Below are positions 58,991 through 64,000 of a stretch of 64,000 bases of DNA, in pieces. This DNA comes from Dactylosporangium siamense. GTDB taxonomy: Bacteria > Actinomycetota > Actinomycetes > Mycobacteriales > Micromonosporaceae. A model generated the notes under the pieces. It did not search any database. It was not told the DNA's origin and was given only the letters and a program-made list of their open reading frames with translations. Every line of letters begins with the position of its first letter. Position 1 is the stretch's first letter. Location of the stretch: assembly GCF_016862795.1 (NCBI RefSeq), contig NZ_BONQ01000030.1, positions 1 through 64,000 on the forward strand, given 5' to 3'. A program made the translations under genes and the position numbers.

Positions 58991-60265
58991 TCACAGCCCG
59001 TCGCGGAGGATCGGGCAGGTCATGCAGTGCCCGCCGCCGCGGCCCTTGCCGAGCTCGAACCCCTCGATCTCGACGACCTGGACGCCGTGGTCGCGCAGGT
59101 TGCGGTTGGTGTACTCGTTCTTGTGATACCCGACGACGACGCCGGGTTCGATCGCGACGAAGTTGCAGCCGCTGTCCCACTGCTCGCGGGCGCGCTGGTC
59201 GGGGTCGCCGCCGGTCGGGATGACGTCGAGGTGGCCGATGCCGAGCGCGTCCTCGAACGCGGCGACGAGCCCTTTGTCGCGGCGCACGTCGAGCGCGCCG
59301 GGACGGTCGCCGGGGAAGAGCGTGAACGCGGTGGCGCCCTCGACGACCGGCGGGTAGCCGGTGGCCTTGTCCCGGTCGACGAGCGTGAAGACGGTGTCCA
59401 GATGCATGTAGGAGCGGCTCGGCGGGATCTGCACGGCGATCACCCGGCTGGCGGCGCCCTGCGCGAACAGGGCGAGCGCGAGGTGCTCGACCATGTGCGG
59501 GCTGGTGCGTTCGCTGACCCCGACGGCGACGGCGCCGTCGCCGATCGGCATCATGTCGCCGCCCTCGAGGCAGGCGCGGCCGAAGTCCTCCTCGTCGAAG
59601 CTGCCGTCGTCGCCCATCGGCGGGTACCAGTACCGGAAGTCCGCGCCGGCGAACATCGGATGGTGGTGGTAGACGATGCTCTGGTTGATCGTCTCCAGCC
59701 GCCTCGCGTGGAAGAACAGCGGGTTGAGTGACACGCCGCCGTACAGCCACGCGGACGGGTCGCGCTGGTACAGCGAGTTCGGCAGCGCCGGCAGGATGAA
59801 CGCCCGCGGCTGCGCGAGGGCCGCGACCAGCGAGTGGCGGTCGAGGTCGGCGCGGTGCTCCCGGACCCGGTCGATGAACTCGGCCTTGCTGAGACCGCCG
59901 ATGAGGTGCCGGGCGAGGGTCTCACCGTCCCAGCCGGCGAGCTCCTCGCGGACCGGGTCGAGCAGGGCCGGCCCGACGGACAGATGGGTGACCGTGCGCT
60001 CGACGGCGTGCCGGCGGGCCTCCGGGCTCTCCAGCGCCTCGGCGAGCAGCCGCTGGTGGTGATACACCTCGACGCCGTGCCCGCGCAGCATCGCGACGAA
60101 CTCGTCGTGCTCCGCCTGGGCGCGGTTGACCCACGGCAGGTCGTCGAAGAGCAGCTCCTCCCGGTTGTTCGGGGTCAGCCGCTGCAGGCTGAGGTCCGGC
60201 CGGTGCACGATCACTTTGCGCAGCCGGCCGACCTCCGACGCGACCCCAAACACTGGTCCGGGCAT
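58991..60265 (-). CDS. arcA: Arginine deiminase
   Basis: 424 residues. Key parts: FGVASEVGRLRKVIVHRPDLSL, LPNSLYQRDPSAWLYGGV, FEGGD-like CLEGGDMMPIGDGAVAVGVSERTS, MHLDTVFTLVD and catalytic Cys in GGHCMTCPILRDGL (about residue 414). It converts L-arginine to citrulline and ammonia. GGAGGGT lies upstream of the ATG. There is no arcB or arcC nearby, so the ATP-yielding pathway is incomplete here; the next gene (MarC-like) may share the transcript. Confidence 0.96.
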   Translation of the reverse strand: MPGPVFGVASEVGRLRKVIVHRPDLSLQRLTPNNREELLFDDLPWVNRAQAEHDEFVAMLRGHGVEVYHHQRLLAEALESPEARRHAVERTVTHLSVGPALLDPVREELAGWDGETLARHLIGGLSKAEFIDRVREHRADLDRHSLVAALAQPRAFILPALPNSLYQRDPSAWLYGGVSLNPLFFHARRLETINQSIVYHHHPMFAGADFRYWYPPMGDDGSFDEEDFGRACLEGGDMMPIGDGAVAVGVSERTSPHMVEHLALALFAQGAASRVIAVQIPPSRSYMHLDTVFTLVDRDKATGYPPVVEGATAFTLFPGDRPGALDVRRDKGLVAAFEDALGIGHLDVIPTGGDPDQRAREQWDSGCNFVAIEPGVVVGYHKNEYTNRNLRDHGVQVVEIEGFELGKGRGGGHCMTCPILRDGL

Positions 60266-60342
60266 ACCGACCCTCCGCCCCTCGGCGCCCCCGACGTGGG
60301 ACGCGGCGGGCCCGCACTACCCCGCCGGGGCGGCTCCACACC

Positions 60343-61083
60343 TCACAGCCATTCGACCTCGCCGGTGTCCAGGTCGTAGCGGGCACCGACGATCTTCAAC
60401 GTGCCGGCGGTGACGGCGGCGGACAGGATCGCCTTGGTGCCCAGGTCGGCGACGATGTTGGTGACGTTGTGGCGCACGGAGGCGTCGAGCACGTCGGTCG
60501 CCTTCTCCTCCTCGGCCTTCGCCACGGCCGGCTTGATCGCGGTGACGAGGGAGTCGATGTCAGTGCCGCTGGGCGCCGAGTTCTTCTCCACCGCCTCGAC
60601 GGTCGCCTTCACCGCGCCGCACTTCTCGTGGCCGACGACGACAAGGAGCGGGATCTTCAGCTCAGCGACGCCATACTGGATGCTGCCCAGCACCGCGTGG
60701 TCGACGACCTGACCGGCGGTGCGGGTCACGAACAGGTCGCCGAGCCCCTGGTCGAAGACGATCTCCGGAGGCACCCGCGAGTCGACGCACGACAGGATGC
60801 AGGCAAACGGGTGCTGCCCCGCGGCGAGCGTGGCCCGATACGCGGTGTCCTGGTCGGGGCGGCGCACACCGCCGGAGGCGAAACGCTCACCGCCAGCCTT
60901 GAGCCGCTCGAGGGCCTCCGTCGGGTTGGTGACCGCCGGCTCGGTCGGCGCCGCCGAGCTCGGTGCCTCGCTGACAGTGCGGTCGTCGGTCTTCGTGCCG
61001 CACGCGGCGGCGACAGCCCCGACCCCGGCGAGCAGCCCGAGACGGAGCGCGGTGCGGCGGGTCGACGGTCCTGGCATGTCCAC
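60343..61083 (-). CDS. Exported beta-class carbonic anhydrase (lipoprotein)
   Basis: 246 residues from a GTG at 61083, with GGAGG 7 nt upstream. N-terminus STRRTALRLGLLAGVGAVAAACG carries a twin-arginine-type signal and a lipobox (VAAAC), so the enzyme should be anchored outside the membrane. The catalytic core has the beta-CA zinc ligands: ACILSCVDSRVPPE (Cys, Asp-Arg pair) and VVVGHEKCGAVK (His, Cys). LFVTRTAGQVVDHAVLGSIQYGV is also typical. It speeds CO2/bicarbonate exchange at the cell surface. Confidence 0.93.
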   Translation of the reverse strand: MDMPGPSTRRTALRLGLLAGVGAVAAACGTKTDDRTVSEAPSSAAPTEPAVTNPTEALERLKAGGERFASGGVRRPDQDTAYRATLAAGQHPFACILSCVDSRVPPEIVFDQGLGDLFVTRTAGQVVDHAVLGSIQYGVAELKIPLLVVVGHEKCGAVKATVEAVEKNSAPSGTDIDSLVTAIKPAVAKAEEEKATDVLDASVRHNVTNIVADLGTKAILSAAVTAGTLKIVGARYDLDTGEVEWL

Positions 61084-61243
61084 GACCTAACCTCCAGAGA
61101 CGACCCTTCGCCACTCTCCGTTGCGACACACCGACTGGTTGCTACCGAGGGTGAACAGCACGCGATCATCGGTCCGACCAATCGGCCCGCCCTCAGCTCG
61201 ACCGGACGCCCGTCAACCTTGACCGGGCGGACCGGACCGCCCG

Positions 61244-61795
61244 TCAGTCCGGCCAGTCGGACAGCACGTAGCGGCGGATCAGCGCCGCGTGCGACAGCGG
61301 GCTCGTCAGGTCGGCGACGTCACCGTTGGTGGTGTAGTCGAGCAGCACGACGTCACCCTCGCCGGCGACCCGCCGCAGCGCGTCGACCTGCTCGGCGGCC
61401 CGGTGCTCCAGCACCCACCGGTAGACCGGTAAGTAGATCTGGCGCCGAGCGGACTCGTAGTCCAGCAACGTCTGGCCGGTCAGGCCACGCCGGTGGCCGC
61501 GCGTCGCGCCGAACGCGCTGACCGTCCGCTTCAGCCCGCTCATGCTCGTCACGTCCAGCTTCGCCGGGTCGACATCGGCGGCGTCGAACACCTTCAGCCC
61601 CTGCCAGATGCCCTCCACCGACTGCGCCACCGTGCCGGGGCTGAACGGCACCGGGATGCCGCCGTGTGGATAGAACGGGCTCAGCCGCACCCACGGCTCG
61701 GGACCGCGCGACGTCACGTCCAGGATCGTCGCCCCCGGGAACTCGGCCGTCAGGGACGCCTGACCCCGCCGCCGGCTCGCTACATATACCACCAT
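61244..61795 (-). CDS. DUF6939 family protein
   Basis: 183 residues from ATG 61795, with GGGAGG 8 nt upstream. Typical family pattern: MVVYVASRRRGQASL, WVRLSPFYPHGGIPVPFSPG, VEGIWQGLKVF, SGLKRTVSAFGATRGHRRGL and VVLLDYTTNGDVADLTSPLSHAALI. No function is established. The position next to a DUF1810 gene (divergent) is not informative. Confidence 0.85.
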   Translation of the reverse strand: MVVYVASRRRGQASLTAEFPGATILDVTSRGPEPWVRLSPFYPHGGIPVPFSPGTVAQSVEGIWQGLKVFDAADVDPAKLDVTSMSGLKRTVSAFGATRGHRRGLTGQTLLDYESARRQIYLPVYRWVLEHRAAEQVDALRRVAGEGDVVLLDYTTNGDVADLTSPLSHAALIRRYVLSDWPD

Positions 61796-61851
61796 CGAGT
61801 TCGCCTCCCCCGTCGCACACATCATGCCCGCGGGGTACGACAATTTTCTGT

Positions 61852-62271
61852 ATGGACGATCCGTACGACCTCGCCAGGTTCGTCACCGCCCAGGAGGACA
61901 GCTACGACGACGCGATCGATGAGCTGCGGCGCGGCCGGAAGCGCAGCCACTGGATGTGGTTCGTGTTTCCGCAGGTGGCCGGGCTCGGGTCGAGCTACGC
62001 CGCACAACGCTTCGCGATCTCGTCGCTGGACGAGGCCCGCGCCTACCTCCAGCATCCGGTCCTCGGCCCGCGGTTGCACGAGTGCGCCGAGGCGATGCTC
62101 GCCAACACGGAGGCGACCGCACCCCAGGTGCTCGGCGACATCGACGCGATGAAGCTGCGCTCGTCGATGACGCTGTTCCAGCTGGCCGCGCCGCTGGAGT
62201 CGGTGTTCGGCCGGGTCATCGACCGGTTCTTCGAGGGCGCCCCGGACGCCGAGACGATCCGCCGCGTCTGA
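61852..62271 (+). CDS. DUF1810 (YfiT-like calpastatin-motif) protein
   Basis: 139 residues. DUF1810 signatures DPYDLARFVTAQEDSYDDAIDELRRGRKRSHWMWFVFPQ (in two parts) with AGLGSSYAAQRFAISSLDEARAYLQHPVLGPRL and MKLRSSMTLF; the Ser/Trp-rich SHWMWFVFPQ block is diagnostic. No known activity. Its final codons and stop are the first unit of the 20-bp repeat array at 62251-62370. Confidence 0.92.
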   Translation: MDDPYDLARFVTAQEDSYDDAIDELRRGRKRSHWMWFVFPQVAGLGSSYAAQRFAISSLDEARAYLQHPVLGPRLHECAEAMLANTEATAPQVLGDIDAMKLRSSMTLFQLAAPLESVFGRVIDRFFEGAPDAETIRRV

Positions 62272-62370
62272 AGACGATCCGCCGCGTCCGAAGACGATCC
62301 ACCGCGTCTGATGACGAACCACCGCGTCTGAAGACGATCCACCGCGTCTGAAGACGATCCACCGCGTCCG
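62251..62370 (+). repeat. 20-bp tandem repeat (6 copies) beginning in the last codons of the DUF1810 gene
   Basis: Six copies of AAGACGATCCGCCGCGTCTG (62251-62270, 62271-62290 and so on to 62370) with 1-3 changes each. The first copy, starting GAGACG, encodes the gene's last residues ETIRRV and most of the stop (TGA). The array reads as outward duplication of the gene's own 3' end. Confidence 0.96.
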
Positions 62371-62380
62371 AACATGGCGA

Positions 62381-62409
62381 AGGCCGGCCACCGAGTCGGT
62401 GGCCGGCCT
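62381..62409. terminator. Bidirectional hairpin terminator
   Basis: AGGCCGGCCACC (62381-62392) and GGTGGCCGGCCT (62398-62409): perfect 12 bp stem with loop GAGTC, between convergent genes. Confidence 0.85.
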
Positions 62410-62438
62410 CACGCCAGGGGCAGGGTGGTGCGGGTGGG

Positions 62439-62837
62439 TTACGCCGAGACGGTGTTGATCTCGGTCGCCGACGCGAACGCCGAGTCCAGCTGGTGCTGCA
62501 GCGCGTCCAGCTCGCTCCACTCGGCGGCGTGGTACTGCTCGGAACCCTCGGCCGCGAACACGTGGTCGGTCTCGGCCGCGCTGTGGTCGTAGGAGGTGTA
62601 GTCGGACTCCTCGTAGTGCGCGCCGCTCGGGTCGCTGTACTCGACGTGGTGGCCCTGGTCGAAGCTGGTGTTCTCGGCCGAGGCGTGGTCGGCCTCGTAC
62701 ACGCCGTACTGCGAGGCGTAGTCCTGCTCGCTGCCGGAGGCCTGGTGCAGCTGGTCGAGGGACTCGTGCTCCTGACCCGCCTCGTAGTGCCCGTAGCTGT
62801 CGCCGCCGTCGTAGCCCGTGTCGCCGTAGTCGCTCAT
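62439..62837 (-). CDS. Acidic low-complexity protein with no Lys, Arg or Cys
   Basis: 132 residues, ATG at 62837. Dominated by Asp, Glu, Ser, Tyr, His, Ala and Gly (GDTGYDGGDSYGHYEAGQEH; ENTSFDQGHHVEYSDPSG); I see no Lys, Arg or Cys in the whole chain, and one Pro. The last ~25 residues (WSELDALQHQLDSAFASATE) could form one helix. No family recognised, and no signal peptide. Codon bias is consistent with a gene. Likely disordered, possibly a buffering or phase-separating protein; that is speculation. Confidence 0.75.
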   Translation of the reverse strand: MSDYGDTGYDGGDSYGHYEAGQEHESLDQLHQASGSEQDYASQYGVYEADHASAENTSFDQGHHVEYSDPSGAHYEESDYTSYDHSAAETDHVFAAEGSEQYHAAEWSELDALQHQLDSAFASATEINTVSA

Positions 62838-62956
62838 CTCTGACTCCCTGGTGTGTTGTCGCTCTGTTGAATACGAAGGTAGGCAACCCGGGGCACCGAC
62901 AAATCCCGGAAACGTGCCACAGGCGAATGTCCTGCTGGCGGCCGTAGGATCGGCGG

Positions 62957-63235
62957 GTGGCACGGGTCGAGGTCGAGATGATGACGGGTCAACACAACTA
63001 CGCCGTGTTACGACTGCCCGGCCGGCGCTTCCCGGGGGTGCTGGTGCAGGGTGATTCCCTGTCCATCCTCAGCGGCGAGGTCCAGCAGGCCCTGGACCTG
63101 CTGCGGGCGGGTGACACCGCCGCCGCGGAGGAAGAGCTGGCGTATGTCGCGAACCATCTCGCCGAGCTCGTCGACGGTTACGTGCGGATTCTGGACGCCG
63201 CCGGCATGCCCCTGCCGTTCCAACGCCCAGCCTGA
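62957..63235 (+). CDS. DUF6959 family protein
   Basis: 92 residues. Starts ARVEVEMMTGQHNYAVLRLPGRRFPGVLVQGDSLSIL, the signature 'VLRLPGRRFPGVLVQGDSLSIL' of DUF6959, followed by a helical half (AAAEEELAYVANHLAELVDGYVRIL). GTG start with TAGGAT ending 6 nt upstream. No established function. Confidence 0.88.
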   Translation: MARVEVEMMTGQHNYAVLRLPGRRFPGVLVQGDSLSILSGEVQQALDLLRAGDTAAAEEELAYVANHLAELVDGYVRILDAAGMPLPFQRPA

Positions 63236-63288
63236 GCGGTCCGCCCAGCCCGTGACCGAGCGCCCGGCACGCAAAGCATGGCAAGGTA

Positions 63289-63333
63289 TTGACATCCTTC
63301 TCGGCGTTCCTAGGCTCGAGAGAGCGCTCTCTC
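63289..63333 (+). promoter_or_regulatory. Promoter with LacI-type operator before the HAF-repeat gene
   Basis: TTGACA (63289-63294) and TAGGCT (63311-63316) are 16 bp apart. The perfect 16 bp palindrome GAGAGAGCGCTCTCTC (63318-63333) lies just after the -10, over the expected start site. A LacI-family repressor would block it. Confidence 0.8.
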
Positions 63334-63354
63334 ACCCGCCAGGAAGAGGTCTCC

Positions 63355-64000
63355 GTGCACCGGAAGACACGTGTCGCCGCCGTCCTGCTCATCGCCGCCG
63401 CGCTGCCGGCGGTGCCCACACCGGCCGCCGCCGCGGCGCCGCCGCCCCGCTACACCATCACCGACCTGGGCGTGCTGTCCGCCGACCCGCAAGCGCAGAG
63501 CACCGCCCTCGCCATCAACAACGCCGGCGTCGTGGTCGGCAACACCACTACACCGTCGGGGCAGCACGCGTTCCGCTGGGCCGGCGGGGTGATGACGGAT
63601 CTGGGCACGCTGCCCGGCGGCGGCACCAGCACCGCGAACGCCGTCAACGACGCGGGGCAGATCGCCGGCACCGCCGACCGGTCCAGCGGCGGCTACGGGT
63701 ACCCGGTGAAATGGAGCAGCACGGGTGCCATCACCGACCTCGGCGGCCCGGTCGTCAACCGGCTGGGCGTCGGCAACGGCATCGACCAGCGCGGCCGGGT
63801 CGTCGGCGGGCAGCGACCCGCGGACTCCCAGGGCGCACCGATCGCGATGCTGTACCAGCTGGACGGCAGCACGACGTACCTCGGTACACCTCCGGAAAGC
63901 CTCGAAGCGGCGACCGCCGTCAACCTCCAGGGCCACATCACGGCCAACCCCGGAACCGTGTGGCGCGACGGACGGCTGAGCCCGCTACCGGGCCTGCGGT
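63355..64000 (+). CDS. Secreted HAF-repeat protein, N-terminal part cut by window edge
   Basis: At least 215 residues; the gene runs off the right edge. Signal peptide (HRKTRVAAVLLIAAALPAV, cleavage at APAAA-type site). The mature part repeats ~40-residue units such as ALAINNAGVVVGNTTTPSGQHAFRWAGGVMTDLGTLPGGG and AVNDAGQIAGTADRSSGGYGYPVKWSSTGAITDLG (each quoted in part), the 'INxxGxVVG...HAFxW..G.MTDLGTL' pattern of HAF repeats, thought to form a beta-propeller-like outer protein. GTG at 63355 with GGAAGAGG upstream. Its operator suggests control by a sugar-responsive repressor. Confidence 0.85.
   Translation, partial: MHRKTRVAAVLLIAAALPAVPTPAAAAAPPPRYTITDLGVLSADPQAQSTALAINNAGVVVGNTTTPSGQHAFRWAGGVMTDLGTLPGGGTSTANAVNDAGQIAGTADRSSGGYGYPVKWSSTGAITDLGGPVVNRLGVGNGIDQRGRVVGGQRPADSQGAPIAMLYQLDGSTTYLGTPPESLEAATAVNLQGHITANPGTVWRDGRLSPLPGLR

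Overview
The window is very GC-rich, strongly third-position-GC biased DNA from an actinobacterium. Several features point to the Micromonosporaceae (an Actinoplanes or Dactylosporangium type of organism): many GTG/TTG starts, LacI-type operators in front of secreted plant-polysaccharide hydrolases, SpoIIE-type phosphatases, HEAT/TPR repeat proteins, small DUF families typical of this group (DUF4240, DUF4429/SHOCT, DUF6939, DUF6959, DUF7003), and a cytosolic chemoreceptor-like protein that suits a genus with motile spores. This placement is an inference; no rRNA or tRNA gene is present. I see no transposase, integrase, phage gene, CRISPR array or replication origin. It reads as accessory chromosomal-arm type sequence.

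Layout. 1-7.5 kb: three alpha/beta hydrolases and a truncated SDR lie downstream of a DHA2-type MFS pump, opposite a TetR regulator, followed by two oxidoreductases and a LysR regulator. 7.6-13.6 kb: a DUF4429/SHOCT protein, a HEAT-like protein coupled to a NarL-type response regulator and sensor kinase, and a divergent MmpL transporter. 13.7-18.3 kb: small conserved proteins (tyrosine phosphatase, GNAT, DUF4240, lipoprotein). 18.3-24.9 kb: carbohydrate block with a LacI-operator-controlled GH54 arabinofuranosidase, a P-loop ATPase/zinc-finger pair, a CUT1 sugar ABC importer without ATPase, and a GNAT enzyme. 24.9-30.7 kb: a membrane-anchored Hsp70-like protein, a GAF-GAF-MCP protein and a secreted M1 peptidase. 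30.7-33.9 kb: an SDR, then a cysteine-containing leader peptide with two tiny coupled ORFs, and two envelope proteins. 34-40.5 kb: a subtilase with a Trp-rich repeat tail, a PAS-GAF-PP2C-ATPase phosphatase, and RidA opposite a WYL regulator. 40.6-45.9 kb: an MFS transporter fused to a carbamate-kinase-like domain, opposite a flavin monooxygenase/flavin reductase operon, then a HAD protein and a LysR regulator. 45.9-57 kb: pectate lyase, second HEAT-like protein, MTHFR-like protein, PadR/membrane-protein operon, a pair of paralogous 'FVE-P' proteins, ATP-grasp, cupin and NmrA genes. 57-64 kb: TPR-like protein, MarC, arginine deiminase, exported carbonic anhydrase, DUF6939, DUF1810, a Lys/Arg-free acidic protein, DUF6959, and a truncated secreted HAF-repeat protein behind another LacI-type operator.

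Two patterns cut across the window. First, at least nineteen genes carry a TAnnnT-like -10 hexamer ending 6-8 nt before an ATG/GTG, so they should be transcribed leaderless; this helped choose starts. Second, 17-20 bp tandem repeats (five clear arrays, plus degenerate ones) sit at gene 3' ends. In four clear cases the first repeat unit includes or abuts the stop codon, as if the gene tail had been copied outward.

The most interesting items are the putative cysteine-responsive leader peptide at 31815-31889 with unknown coupled micro-ORFs, the MFS/carbamate-kinase-like fusion, and the stop-codon-containing 3' minisatellites.
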